Shown: in pieces, positions 10,458 to 20,738 of the stretch
How the letters are laid out: each line of letters starts with the position of its first letter
Numbering within the stretch: the first letter of the stretch is position 1
Assembly (NCBI GenBank): GCA_949358305.1
Contig: OX442322.1
Coordinates: forward strand, 682,001 to 746,000
Source: Strigamia acuminata
Lineage: Eukaryota > Arthropoda > Chilopoda > Geophilomorpha > Linotaeniidae
DNA: 64,000 nt
Reading direction: 5' to 3'
The notes under the pieces: generated by a model
Told to the model about the DNA's origin: nothing
Database searches by the model: none
What the model saw: the letters and a program-made list of their open reading frames with translations, nothing else
Position numbers and translations under genes: made by a program

Positions 10458-11112
10458 GTTCTTTAACTTTGACGATCCGAACTTGTTGAAAAAACACGCA
10501 AAGGAATTCCACTTTGAATTTCACGGAAAAACACTCTTGTAAATGAATACGCTCAAGGATAGGTATATCGCTACACTTTCCCCCAAAAATTTATCCTGAG
10601 ACAACACTAAACTAACAAATGAAATCAAAAATAGACACTGTAAATTGTTCATTAAAACAGATGTCTTCTAATCGCAAAATATCCGCTCGTTTTACGTTGT
10701 TTTTGTGTCCCTTTTCTTCTATCTCGTTCACACTTCACAAGTGGTCGTCGAGAATTAATGTCCTCGTATAACACTCGAAGAAACGTTTACTGTTCGCAAA
10801 TACCAACACGTCGACGATACGTGCTGCGCCTCGCGACACGAGAAAAACGTCCAATGTCCAAAATTCGGAAAAGAAAAACGGATAAATAATAGGTTTAAAT
10901 ATATTCAAACCCAAATAGCGTTCCTGTGTTGTTTAATGACTCTTTGCTGCCCGAAAAACCATGCAATCCCGGCACATGCACAAGTTGTTATCCTCTGTTG
11001 TGGGCGTCGCCATTTTGAATAAATTAGAGGAAATTTTCCAAATGACCTCTAATTGGCTCCAATTAGTTGAGACTGACTTCAAATGGTTTTCCAGTGTTTT
11101 CCCACGTTGTTT
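10458..11112 (-). other. Copia B3 5' leader
   Basis: 655 bases between primer site and gag ATG. Nothing else recognised; no copy of the leader hairpin seen in families A and D. Confidence 0.55.
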
Positions 11113-11123
11113 GGCCCATAACC
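11113..11123 (-). other. Primer-binding site, internal initiator tRNA-Met (B3)
   Basis: Minus strand reads GGTTATGGGCC, complementary to the anticodon-loop region of initiator tRNA-Met (GGCCCATAACC). This is the half-tRNA priming site known from Drosophila copia. It is one base from the LTR end. B2 has the same site at 29338. Confidence 0.8.
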
Positions 11124-11124
11124 T

Positions 11125-11441
11125 TGTTGATTTCTGCTGGAAATCATTAGTGAATGCCTCGTTTTGCAGTGGTGTGGAAAACTCCAATTGTGAAAAGAAG
11201 AGCCAGGTGTTCTCAGGTGAAAAACCAAACATAGAGTGAGTTTATTCTGTACGATCACGTGATTCCAAGGTATACAATGCCACCTATAGGCGCAATATAG
11301 AAGTTATATATCCGAAATGTAAACAATGCAAAGACTCGTAATGCTAAGTATAAATACAAAGGATATATGTACAGAAAGAACAACAATAAGCATTATCGCT
11401 TGATAATACAATTATAACAAACAGACTATAGTTGGTAAACA
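11125..11441 (-). repeat. Copia B3 5' LTR
   Basis: About 317 bp, minus strand TGTTTACC...AATCAACA, next to the primer-binding site. Pairs with the LTR at 6077-6392. The possible target duplication ATAAT (6072-6076 and 11444-11448) would need the LTR to end two bases further right. Confidence 0.75.
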
Positions 11442-11950
11442 CTATAATTCCAGTGCTCCAGACGGCGCTGCGGCCAAAGATTCCAAACCATCGTGAGTTC
11501 CGGTAGGCGGATGAGGAGGCAAAGAGCAAACAGTGTGCGAATTACAACAAAAGGCATAGAGCGATCGAGCGACGCGAATTGGTTGACTGGGAGAAGGTGT
11601 GGATTACAAACGAGAAAGTGTCAGGAGCCGTGGTAGGACCCGCTGGGACTCCGAGGTCCTACCTCATGGAGACACCGCGGGGCACTGTTCGACGTAACAG
11701 TAGCCAGTTGGTGCCAAGGACGGCGGAGGTACCGGCGACGAAGGAGGCGGAGCGGCTGGTGGCACCAGATCCCATCAGAGCTGAGGCGAGTGAGCGGGAG
11801 ACGGAGAATGGAAATGCGAGCGGTCGGCCGCCGGAGCCAGCGGCAGCGGCGAATCAGGGAACGACGGAAAACAGAGAAAGGACCACGTACACGACGAGAT
11901 CAGGGCGACGAGTTATACCGCCAGAGCGGCTGATAGAGACTATGAACTAA
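11442..11950 (+). pseudogene. Gypsy-4 integrase C-terminal tail
   Basis: Plus-strand Ty3/gypsy pol tail. The region with PNHREF..ADEEAKSKQ and YNKRHR (11486-11560) resembles the linker after the integrase core and holds one in-frame stop. It is followed by the SH3-like/C-terminal block (VDWEKVWI, GTPRSYLMETPRGTVRRN) and the closing TRSGRRVIPPERL motif before the stop at 11948. Core integrase and all upstream genes are absent. The left boundary near the B3 LTR is uncertain. Confidence 0.7.
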
Positions 11951-12046
11951 ATGTGAACTTTAATGGAGTCAAATTTTATTGCTTGATTTTAATTGTTGTT
12001 TCTCAAATTTTATTTTGTATTTTATCCTTGTGTTGGATCGCGTTCC

Positions 12047-12177
12047 CCCAGGGGAAGATGTGGTGTTTGCAACTAGAGGGCGAAGGGAGCGCGGTCACAT
12101 GTATCGTGTTGCTAGGGCGGCACTTTCATTAAAGCTATTAACACGCACGTATCGCGCTCTGATTACGACACACGACA
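12047..12177 (+). repeat. Gypsy-4 polypurine tract and partial 3' LTR
   Basis: CAGGGGAAGA precedes TGTGGTGTTTG at 12059, a polypurine tract/LTR junction 110 bases after the pol stop. The sequence with AGAGGGCG and TTCATTAAAGC blocks runs to about 12177 (CACACGACA) or is cut earlier by A2. The end is uncertain. Confidence 0.5.
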
Positions 12178-12316
12178 GATTTAGTCATATCTCGATGAAT
12201 TTAATTCCGATAAGTTAATTCCGATAAGTTAATTCCGATAATGATAGCCGCCATTTTCGTTTTTGCAAGCATGTTTTCGGCGTTTCTGTGCCACCACTGC
12301 GCCAAACTCAGCTACA
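12178..12316 (+). repeat. Copia A2 5' LTR, truncated
   Basis: Right end CAGCTACA abuts an intact A-type primer-binding site (TGGTAGCAGAGGATGG, 12319-12334). Contains a 14-bp unit in three tandem copies (12201, 12215, 12229) with core TTAATTCCGATA. Only about 140 bp recognisable, so U3 is missing or lost to the junction with gypsy-4. Confidence 0.65.
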
Positions 12317-12362
12317 AGTGGTAGCAGAGGATGGTTTCGATCCATCGGCCTCTGGGTTATGG

Positions 12363-13047
12363 ATGCAGAAAAGCTCGAACATTTCCGGTGGCCAAGTGCC
12401 GATCCTCACAATCGGCAATTATGAGATGTGGACAAGGTCAATGCGAATGCTCCTCAAAGCTGAGGGGCTTTGGCACCACATTACCTAAGATAACGAGAAG
12501 GATTTCCTCACCACGGCCAACGACAAAGAAAAACTGAGTGAGGCAAAGAAGTCAGCCCTCGATTCTATGAAGATCCCGAAAGAAGGCTGGGATGCGTTGG
12601 CTAAAATCTACGCGCCCAGTTCTCGCGCGCGCAAAGCCGCTCTTCGATGGGAATTTCTTAACCTCTGCATCGAGAAGAATGAGGAAATGGCCGATTTTCT
12701 AGGCCGGGTGGACTACCACGTCCGTAAACTCACCGACATCGAAGAAGTGGTTTCCCCCGACTATCAGGCCTACCAATATTTAGACAAGTTGCCTCCCGAG
12801 TACTCGCAAGTTTCCTTCGCCATTTCCCATTGGGGTGATGACCAATTTAAGCCCGCAATCGTCTCGGACCAACTCCTTTCGGAGTATATGCGTCTTAAGA
12901 CGTATTCATCGCGTGATACTTCCGGTGCCTCGTCTGCTTATGCGTCTGATCGTGGACGTTCTCGAAACTGTACTCCTCGACCTCTCAGTGAAGTGAAGTG
13001 TTTTAATTGTGGCGAAATGGGACACTACACTAACAAGTGCTCCAAAC
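12363..13047 (+). pseudogene. Copia A2 gag fragment
   Basis: Starts ATGCAGAAAAG, with very little leader. The frame is that of A1 Gag (VPILTIGNYEMWTRSMRMLL, PSSRARKAALRWEFLNL, EEMADFLGRVDYHVRKL, YLDKLPPEYSQVSFAISHW) with a TAA at 12486-12488 and an 18-codon deletion after it. The zinc knuckle CFNCGEMGHYTNKC is at about 13000-13042. The gene is cut at 13047 by the B1 LTR. Unlike A1 and A3 it lacks the long leader and hairpin. Confidence 0.87.
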
Positions 13048-13362
13048 TGTTGAATAGTGTTGATTTGTGTTGGAAATAGTTGCATTTAGCAGTGAAGTGG
13101 AAAAACATCTTGGAGAAATAAATGAAGCACACAGGTTGTTTACTGGTTGAAAACAAAACATGGAATGACATTTATTCAATGGTCATGTGACCAAAAACTT
13201 ACAGCGCCCTCTTTGGGTAAAATACATAAACTATTTGCTATACAATCTGTAACACTTTGTGTAGCTGTTGCTAACTTAAAGTAAACAATTATTTAACATA
13301 AATAATATCATTGCTTGATGATACGACACATTATAAACATATATAACACACAATAAGCTAAC
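13048..13362 (-). repeat. Copia B1 3' LTR
   Basis: 315 bp, minus strand TGTTAGC...ATTCAACA, followed on the right by the polypurine tract GAGGAGGGCAAA (minus strand). Inserted in A2 gag. Its 5' partner would be far to the right and is not in the window. Confidence 0.83.
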
Positions 13363-13381
13363 ATTTGCCCTCCTCGTATTA

Positions 13382-13557
13382 TCAAGCCTTTATAATACCC
13401 AAATCAATCAAGAAACGATTACAAAATTGTATCAAATCCATCTTATCGACAGATTTCGTAAATATATCAGCAAAATTACACTTTGTACCCACATGCACAA
13501 CCTGGAGGTTATCTTTCTTGACAAGCTCCCGTATAAAATGATATCTAATATCTATGT
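13382..13557 (-). pseudogene. Copia B1 RNase H C-terminus (distal piece)
   Basis: Minus strand, reads into the stop at 13382-13384. It has IRYHFIRELVKK, VVHVGTK, FADIFTKSVDK and NRFLIDL, matching B4 2440-2617. The gene is split at 13557/13558 by gypsy-1, and its proximal part resumes at 33689, 20 kb away. Confidence 0.87.
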
Positions 13558-13817
13558 TGTAAACTATTAAAAGCTGACTTCAAATAAACAAAATGGCGGA
13601 CCCGCACACAACTTAGGTAAATTCAAAGTAACTTGATTCAATACAAACATCTAATTATATATCCCACTGGTTAGCCCTGATTGGCTGATTACAACGGACA
13701 GCCCCCAATTGGCTGCTTTGCCCCCAAAACGTCTATCGGACATATTTGTGTACGTCCGCCCGCCCCCTGGCGATCGTTATCGCCCGTCCTCTTATCATGC
13801 ATCTGAAAAACTCCACA
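13558..13817 (-). repeat. Gypsy-1 3' LTR
   Basis: Minus strand TGTGGAG...TTTACA. Shares long blocks with 33435-33684 (CAGCCCCCAATTGGCTG, CGTCCGCCCGCCCCC) but has an extra stretch near 13565-13588 and lacks about 14 bases beside it. Confidence 0.87.
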
Positions 13818-13830
13818 CTCGGTCATCCGA

Positions 13831-13942
13831 CTAAATGTCGGCGTCCCCGCCGACACCCGTTAACTCGTCTTCGGCTCCCGATGCTGCGTCGTCTTCAAAT
13901 GTCCACTTCTTCATTTGGTCGATTGGTGCGGTCGTTGTGTAT
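13831..13942 (-). pseudogene. Gypsy-1 integrase extreme C-terminus
   Basis: Acidic tail ending at the stop 13831-13833, in frame with the integrase on the other side of gypsy-2 (19246 onward). The reading continues across the gypsy-2 target duplication, which shows gypsy-2 split this gene. Confidence 0.75.
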
Positions 13943-14379
13943 TGTTACGTGGCCAACTGGCCAATGCTGACCACGTAACTTATAACTATTTTACTAGACT
14001 AAGAGTGAGATAAATGACGAGTCAGAGTTTAGATTGAAACTAAAATAATATCTCTTTTATTCTTTAAATACAAATCATAAACATAAAACATAAAGCAAAT
14101 AAACTTAAGACTAAAGACATGAATAACACCTCTTCTCTAATTGCATACTAATCACGACATATACTGGCTAAACATTAATCATTTGAAAGTCATGGGAAGA
14201 CTGAGCTCTGAGAGCCAAAGTAGCTCTTTTATACCCAAGTCACCCCCCAAGTTAATTCTAATTGACTAGCCCGTGATGTCACCATCACGTACGCTGTCTA
14301 GTGATAGATTTTGATAATTCTAATACTATTTGCGCTGGTTTGAGGCGGTCGGCAAACGATGCGCCTCAACCGCATGACA
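13943..14379 (-). repeat. Gypsy-2 3' LTR
   Basis: TGTTACGTGGCC...CGCATGACA on the plus strand, near-identical to 18795-19241. Contains an inverted GTTACGTGG/CCACGTAAC pair at one end. Confidence 0.92.
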
Positions 14380-15179
14380 ACTCCCTCTTTTAATTTTTTG
14401 GTCTCCAAAAACCAATGCAATCAAAATTTAAACCACCCCACGTGTTATTCATTCTAATAATCTCTATTTTAACATTAAATTACGAGTCATTCCCATGTGT
14501 TATTGATATCTTCATGTCATTTAGTCAGAAATAAAATTTACAAAGAAAATCTCAATGTCAAACAATATATTTCAATGCACATCAGATGTTCATAATTACA
14601 ACATACTTTTTAGATTCTTCTCAACATTTATATTACTTTTTTTCTGGTTTTCACAATATTTTCTATAAAATTATAAATTCACGTTTTTAAATAAAATACA
14701 CACAAAAACAACAAAAAAAATTTCAAATTAAAAGTTCAAACTGGAGGAGGCTTAAGTTTCTCCGCTATCTCCTCAAACGACTCCAGCTTCTTCTGGGTCA
14801 GCTCATACGGGATACGATGGCGCAGGTGAATTGAGTGCGCGTAACACGTCCAGTCCTGGTCCAAATTAATTCTAGTTGAATTCCAATCTAATATCCAATT
14901 TGTCTATTGTAATGATTTATTCAAATTATTAAGTCTAAACCTTTTAAATATTCAATGTGAAAAATTCCTAAGTTAATAATTCCAGTGCAGTCTCTTAAAA
15001 ACAATCACGTTGACTTTGTTTCAAACTCTCTCATATTTCCGCACTATTAATTTCTCAAATTTATTGTCCAAAAAATACCTACTTTCACACGTAAACTCGT
15101 TGAAAATATAGTTTATTCAAATTTAAATCAAGTTTTGTCTCAGGTCGCTACAATTTACTTGTGCTTTCTTTGACAAAAC
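14380..15179 (-). other. Gypsy-2 3' noncoding region
   Basis: AT-rich stretch between the integrase tail and 3' LTR, with the polypurine tract against the LTR. Nothing coding is visible except the GC-richer ORF fragment at 14736-14883. Confidence 0.6.
14736..14883 (-). other. Isolated short reading frame of unknown origin
   Basis: A minus-strand frame of about 45 codons ending at the stop 14736-14738. It is GC-richer than the surroundings, with a compact amphipathic composition (DQDWTCYAH, LTQKKLESFEEIAEKL, LKPPP). It lies beyond the gypsy-2 pol stop, where a few gypsy elements carry a third ORF. No start codon or homologous family recognised. Gypsy-3 does not obviously carry it. Confidence 0.35.
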
Positions 15180-15716
15180 CTAATAAAATGTGGTATAATC
15201 GCGCCGATCCTGCTTTTGTAGGCGGCGTGACCGGAAACTGCCAACTTCGGGTTTTTGCGCAAGCGTGTCGTTGTTTACGACGCTCGCGACACCTGGTGAC
15301 GGTTTCAATAGTTGATTTTTCCCAGTTTTCGCCGGAAGTTCGTTTTCAAATAGGCCTCGCAATGATATTTGGTCATCATCGTTGATGAAACGTTTCGTTG
15401 CTGCGGGAACAGGTTTGTTTGACAAATTTACGTTGTTTTTCGTGGCTAATTCGTTTTGGCTGTCTGTTTCTTTCAAATCCTCCGCGAATGTAACTTTTTT
15501 AGATGTTAAAGGTTTCATAATGTCATCTGAGATTTCTTCTCTCGCTTTATACGGTTTTAATCGCTCTATGTTTACAATATCCATCTTCTTTCGTAATCAT
15601 TTGGCGCTGTTCATTGTACTATCTCATATGGGCCAGAGAATTGTGGCAGGAGTTTCTCGCTCAAACCAACCTTTCTATGTGGTGTTTTCAAATATACTAG
15701 CTCTTCTGTACTTTGT
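15180..15716 (-). pseudogene. Gypsy-2 integrase C-terminal region
   Basis: Minus strand. The GPY/F-type module (LLPQFSGPYEIV, near 15630) and the following VNIERLKPYK block are preserved with frame breaks between about 15584 and 15625. The same block is in gypsy-3 (36590-36800). It joins RT sequence directly at about 15697-15720, the junction of the internal deletion. Confidence 0.75.
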
Positions 15717-17034
15717 TCATTAACTTCTGAAAAGCAGCAGGACTGTTACACAGTGCTTGCCCCAGAACGTTGAATTCATAATGGCCGCTGGAGGTTGTGA
15801 AAGCTGTTTTCTCTCGATCTTCTTCATTTATTTCTACTTGGAAATATCCTTGGATTAAATCCATCATTGAGAAAAACTGGGCCTCTGCTAGTTGATCTAA
15901 CGTGCCATCTATTCTTGGCAGTGGGTACACCATTTTTATTGTCACAGCATTCAATCTTCTCCAATCGACACAAAATCTCCACTTACTATCTCTTTTCTTT
16001 ATTAGCAAGACTGGCGCGTTCCATGGGCTTTCTGATTCCCTAATAACTCCCATTTCTAACAATTTCCTTGTTTCCTCAGCTTCTACTTCTTTCTCTGCGA
16101 TTGAACGTCTATACGGCTGCAAATGAATAGGGTCATGATCTCCTGTATCAATTTTATAGCTAAAGTTGGTTACTCTTCCTAAATCTTTATCTGAAATGGC
16201 AAACCTGTCCTTATTCTTCTGGAGTAACTGCTTCATCTGCTGTTGTTGATTTTTATTCATCTTATCTTTGGCTATTGAAGAGTCAAAGTCAAAGCAATGT
16301 GCTTGCTTTTCATCCAACAATCCAATGCCTTTGGCAGTTGGGGAGCCAGAGTCAAAGCAATTTGCTTGTTTTTCGTCCAACAACCTAATTTCAATAACAT
16401 AATGTGCCTTACCAATCGCAGACTTCTCCTGTAGAAATATAGACTTCGGTGTTGGATTTGCCACTCGAATTATGCCTTTGCCGTTTTCAAATTTTGTCAA
16501 TGTCTTGCAACAGATAATTCCAAACCTATCGATTACATTACCTAAAGGTTCCAAAAACATTTCTGTTATTAAAGCTGTACTTAAATTAACTGGAACTACA
16601 CATTCGTGCATTGGTGGAATTGCTATGCTTTTTGTCACTCTTGCTACATAATTCTGATCCACATATGTCTTATTCATCGGGAAAACTGCTTCTACTTCGC
16701 TATTTCGGCCCACAAAGATGTTTTGTAAATCATAATCGACAACACACCTCGCGAATGTCATAAATGGGTCTCCCAATAAAAGTTGGTAATTGAAATTTTT
16801 AACTATCAAAACCTCAACTGCGTACTGCAATTGTCCTATGTGAATGTTCAAATTTGTCTTACCCACTGGAGTTATTAAATCGCTACCTATTCCTCGCAAT
16901 CTAATGTTTGGCGTAGGTTGATAATTCAACTGCAATGCGTCTGCTATTTCTTCATTCAGCAGATTTCGTTTTGCTCCAGTGTCCATGACTGCTTTTATTT
17001 CCAAATTCTTTACAATTATAGGGATTTCCAACAA
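15697..17034 (-). pseudogene. Gypsy-2 protease and partial reverse transcriptase
   Basis: 445 codons. Retropepsin motif VMDTGAKRNLL near residue 18, then a spacer with a duplicated LLDEKQA(N/H)CFD segment, then RT fingers/palm: WNAPVLLIKKRDSKWRFCVDWRRLN, YPLPRIDGTLDQL, FSMMDLIQGYFQVE and FQKLMN. The frame ends before the YxDD box because sequence to the integrase tail is deleted. A shared AGTTAATGAAC at the join suggests a microhomology deletion. Cannot make an active polymerase. Confidence 0.87.
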
Positions 17035-17141
17035 TGACTCCGAAATTTTTGCGTCATTTATGATGATGTTATCCTTTTTCCATCTTCTCTTCTTCTTCTT
17101 ACTTCTATTTGGATGGTAACAGTTTCTTTGTGGCCGTTCTT

Positions 17142-18092
17142 CTAGTTTCCAGTCTGTGATTGAGTGTTGACTGTAGGAGGATTAGAGATTCCTGGATTTT
17201 GAGGTCCTTCTCTTCTCCTTCTTCTTGGTCTCCATGCAGTACTACCTCTTTCCTGCTGATAACTTGGTGGATTATAGAATTCGCAACTAAAGTGATGATA
17301 GCATCCACAAGAACGATTATTTTTATTGAGTGCTGGCAATACAAAAGCACATTCATTTAAGACTTTCTGCATATACGCATCGGCTGTGCCTTCTGTGTGT
17401 CTCATAAAGTGAAGAGTATTTAAAACATTTTCCTGGCCTCTACGAAACTTCGTTTCAAGTTGTGGTTTCCACTCTGCCCATGTCCATGTTGGATTATTTT
17501 TAAGCAACTCCACAAACCATGCCAGTCCACCATTTTTTAACGCTAATGGTAAATGTTTAACTCTCTCATCATCCGTGCTTATTGTGGCTTCATATGCTAC
17601 TAGCCATTGGTCGATGTTTCCCTTTGTGGTGTCATAAGAAATAACATCTCGCTTTTGTATCATTACACTCTTAAAAAGATCAGTTAGAACTGCTATTGGG
17701 TCCGTCATCTTGGATTTTATTCCTTTTGATGTGGATCCTAGAGTATTAGTATTTACTAAAGGTGTTTGTACAAGTTTTATTGGTGTTAGTAATTCAAAAA
17801 CTGACTGTAACAATTTTGGCTTTATTAATTTCAAAGGTGAAGAAGAATCAAGTTCCTGTTGCGATAAAGAATCTTGGAAATGATCTTCCTGGTTTATCTC
17901 AACCACTGGTTCTTCTTGTTTTATTTCAACAACTTGTTCTTCCTCTTTAACTTCAGGTTTAGTGTGTTTTATCTTTCCACTTCCTCTTTTAGTTGTGATT
18001 TTAAGATTATCTACTGTCCTTTGTAGTTCTTGGTTTTTTAAATCTAGTAAATTATCCGTTTGTGTTTGTGTAAGCTTTACTGGTTCCTCCAC
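17142..18092 (-). CDS. Gypsy-2 Gag
   Basis: 316 codons from ATG 18092. The N-terminal third is charged, with repeated EEPVVEI-like pieces. The centre has the retrotransposon Gag signature (IDQWLVAYEATI, LPLALKNGGLAWF, WAEWKPQLETKFRRGQENVLNTLHFMRHTEGTADAYMQKV). A cysteine/histidine cluster (CGCYHHFSC) near residue 270 is the only hint of a nucleocapsid zinc site, followed by an arginine-rich run (RPRRRRREG). It would form the particle shell and bind genomic RNA. The gap of about 100 bases to protease implies a frameshift or decay. Confidence 0.75.
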   Translation of the reverse strand: MEEPVKLTQTQTDNLLDLKNQELQRTVDNLKITTKRGSGKIKHTKPEVKEEEQVVEIKQEEPVVEINQEDHFQDSLSQQELDSSSPLKLIKPKLLQSVFELLTPIKLVQTPLVNTNTLGSTSKGIKSKMTDPIAVLTDLFKSVMIQKRDVISYDTTKGNIDQWLVAYEATISTDDERVKHLPLALKNGGLAWFVELLKNNPTWTWAEWKPQLETKFRRGQENVLNTLHFMRHTEGTADAYMQKVLNECAFVLPALNKNNRSCGCYHHFSCEFYNPPSYQQERGSTAWRPRRRRREGPQNPGISNPPTVNTQSQTGN

Positions 18093-18794
18093 TGTTAAGC
18101 TTTGAAATGCGCTATAATTTTTATTTCTACTACTCTATAATGCACTTCACAGATTCCCTAATAACCACAATTCACCAACACACAATCCTGAAATAAACCT
18201 ATTTATTATTAACAATCACCAATTTAAATTCAAAATATCATTAATGTCGCTAATTTCCTGAAAATAGACAAATTATCATTATTAATCATTAATAGAATCA
18301 ACAAAATCTATCAATTTCCTGAAAATAGACAAATTATTACTATTAATCATCAACAGAATTAATATAATTTATCACTGATTTATCATTTTCCTAAAAAAAA
18401 TATTATATATTATTAAAAGTTTTTATTAAATAATTTACAAAATAAATTTTCTCTTAATATTTAATATTCAACAATTATAAACAACTTTAATAATTAAATC
18501 CAAAATATTATTCACTTCAATGCAACTTTATTAAACATTCAATTCACAATCTGTCTCCAAACTCTGAGTCACTCTATGATTCACTCTTATTTTTATCTAT
18601 TATGCAAATTGTGTTGCTTTCTTTCTAAATTTTATTAGAATTCTTATTTTTCAACTAAGCTTTTACGGAGTTTTTAGCTCTAACTTCTCAATTTCAGCAC
18701 AAAACTGGCTGATTTTACTGTAAATTTTTACTTATTCGCTACTTTTATCAACCAATTAGTGGGTCTCAAAAGAAAACCGCAATCTCCACCACTT
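18093..18794 (-). other. Gypsy-2 5' leader
   Basis: AT-rich, with two near-copies of a block around TTTCCTGAAAATAGACAAATT (18255-18280 and 18312-18335). The primer site beside the LTR reads TGGTGGAGATTGCGG on the minus strand; I cannot assign its tRNA. Confidence 0.5.
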
Positions 18795-19241
18795 TGTTAC
18801 GTGGCCAACTGGCCAATGCTGACCACGTAACTTATAACTATTTTACTAAACATTTAATAACTAAGAGTGAGATAAATGGCGAGTCAGAGTTTAGATTGAA
18901 ACTAAAATAATATCTCTTTTATTCTTTAAATACAAATCATAAACATAAAACATAAAGCAAATAAACTTAAGACTAAAGACATGAATAACACCTCTTCTCT
19001 AATTGCATACTAATCACGCCATATACTGGCTAAACAATAATCATTTGAAAGTCCTGGGAAGACTGAGCTCTGAGAGCCAAAGTAGCTCTTTTATACCCAA
19101 GTCACCCCCCAAGTTAATTCTAATTGACTAGCCTGTGATGTCACCATCACGTACGCTGTCTAGTGATAGATTTTGATAATTCTAATACTATTTGCGCTGG
19201 TTTGAGGCGGTCGGCAAACGACGCGCCTCAACCGCATGACA
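18795..19241 (-). repeat. Gypsy-2 5' LTR
   Basis: Near-identical to 13943-14379, with a 10-base extra segment near 18850. Followed by GTAT target duplication. Confidence 0.92.
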
Positions 19242-20090
19242 GTATCGAGGCGGGTTCTCGAGACTAGTAACCTCGTACACTATACTCGAAATTCGCCGGC
19301 TTACTCGCAATGGTCCTCGATACAAACTACTAAGTTTTCCCACCTTGCCTTGTATTGCGATCGCTTTCCTTCGCACAACGACTATGTCCCCGACCTCGTA
19401 TGTCCGGTTCGGTCCTCGATGTCTGTCGAACGCCTTTTTCTGCTTGATCTGGTTCGTCGTCAGCGTCTCGTATGCTTCGTTCCTCACGTCTCCAATTTCC
19501 GTTTCGTCCTCATCGTTCTCTTCGACTACTATCGCTGCTAATCTTGGCTCGATGATCGTTCTTGGCTGGAATCCGTACAACACTTCCATCGGTGTTTTCC
19601 TGGTCGACCGGTTGATTCTTGAGTTGATCGCGATTTCGACCTTGTCAATCCCCTTACTTCGGTCGCTCCCGTCGTCTTTCGTCGTCTGGCTTGCCAACAT
19701 TGGAATTATCGTCTGGTTCATCCTTTCTACTTGTTCGTTCGCTCTTGGATTTTCCGTTGAAGTCAATACGTGTCGAATTTCGAGCTCCTTGCACATTTCT
19801 GCGAACAATGTGTTGGTGAACGCGGTTCCCCGATCTGTAATAATCCGTGTCGGGATCCACATTCGTGCGCATAACTTTCGAATTTCCTTGTATGTAGTCA
19901 TCGCGTTTGTTGATTTCACCATCATTAGGAAGACCAATTTCGAAAAATTACATTCCGCCACCAAAATGTGTTGATATCCAATGCCGCTCTTCGGAATGGG
20001 GCTCACGTGATCCAGGTGAACAGTGTGGAACGGCACCCTTTGCCTCTCGATGATATTCAACTCGCCCAAGTTAATCTCGTCGGCCGTTAT
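19242..20090 (-). pseudogene. Gypsy-1 integrase core
   Basis: Minus strand. Retroviral-type integrase core with the D,D,E residues in VHLDHVSPIP, IITDRGTAF and NEQVERMNQ, then the linker (DRHRGPNRTYEVGDIVVVRR) and a GPLRVSRRI C-terminal module. The zinc HHCC domain is missing. Split at 19241 by gypsy-2. The upstream frame has a stop just before 20081, and copia A1 follows at 20120. The core frame itself is intact. Confidence 0.85.
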
Positions 20091-20119
20091 TCACGTCTTC
20101 GAACTTGCCTCGATCTTCC

Positions 20120-20720
20120 TGTTGATGTGTCCCGCACAATTTACTCCAAAATGTGTCTTGATGTTATTGTTTACATTTATTATCCGACTTTACATTTGAT
20201 ATTTATCACATCTCGATATAATCTTTTTTAATTGCTTATTGATTGATAATTCTCGTTAATTTATTGTGTTTCCATATACTCGTGCTTAAAGCACGATGCT
20301 GTGCTTATTTTATTATGTTTAACTTTCAGCACATTGCTGTGTTTATCTTATTCATACTCGTATTATGTTTTTCCGCCACTAGATGGCGTATACTCTGTAT
20401 CTTTTCACTCAAAATGGCGACTTGCATGACATGCAAGCTTCACTGTGTTTCTCCACCTAATAATGGAACCTTTTGTAAGTTTTATGTTTTCTATTAAATA
20501 GTATATGATTTTATTTACCTGTGCACGTTCTTATAAGTGCGCGGGATTGATTATCGTTGCTTTTCACGGCTTTTCAATCGCCGTTCAGTGCACGTCGTGA
20601 AGACGTCGCCGCCATTGCGATATCGTGCGCCCGGGTCGGTCGCCGCCATTTTCGCATTGCTTTCGTCGTTTCCTTCGTTTTTGCACGATTAATTCGTGCA
20701 AGTTTTCCACCTCTGCTACA
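20120..20720 (+). repeat. Copia A1 5' LTR
   Basis: 601 bp, TGTTGATG...CTCTGCTACA. TATA-like TTATAAGTGCGC near 20531. The last 10 bases are complementary to the primer-binding site beginning two bases later. Confidence 0.9.
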
Positions 20721-20722
20721 GT

Positions 20723-20738
20723 TGGTAGCAGAGGATGG
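20723..20738 (+). other. Primer-binding site, initiator tRNA-Met 3' end (A1)
   Basis: TGGTAGCAGAGGATGG, complementary over 16 nt to the CCA-ended 3' terminus of initiator tRNA-Met. Confidence 0.83.

Larger units (their letters stand above)
13939..19245 (-). mobile_element. Gypsy-2, Ty3/gypsy element with internal deletion
   Basis: Minus-strand element with LTRs 13943-14379 and 18795-19241 and target duplication GTAT on both sides, inserted in gypsy-1 integrase. Order on the minus strand: LTR, AT-rich leader, gag, protease-RT, integrase tail, AT-rich 3' region with polypurine tract AAAAGAGGGAG, LTR. RT C-terminus, RNase H and the integrase core are missing through one deletion near 15715. LTRs differ at few positions (one indel block plus scattered substitutions), so it is recent. 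Confidence 0.88.

Noticed and set aside
19236-19974. Plus-strand ORFs antisense to gypsy-1 integrase
   Set aside because: Shadows of the real minus-strand integrase frame, which carries the catalytic motifs.
20723-20738. tRNA gene fragment
   Set aside because: Only 16 bases complementary to the tRNA end beside an LTR, so a primer-binding site and not a tRNA gene.
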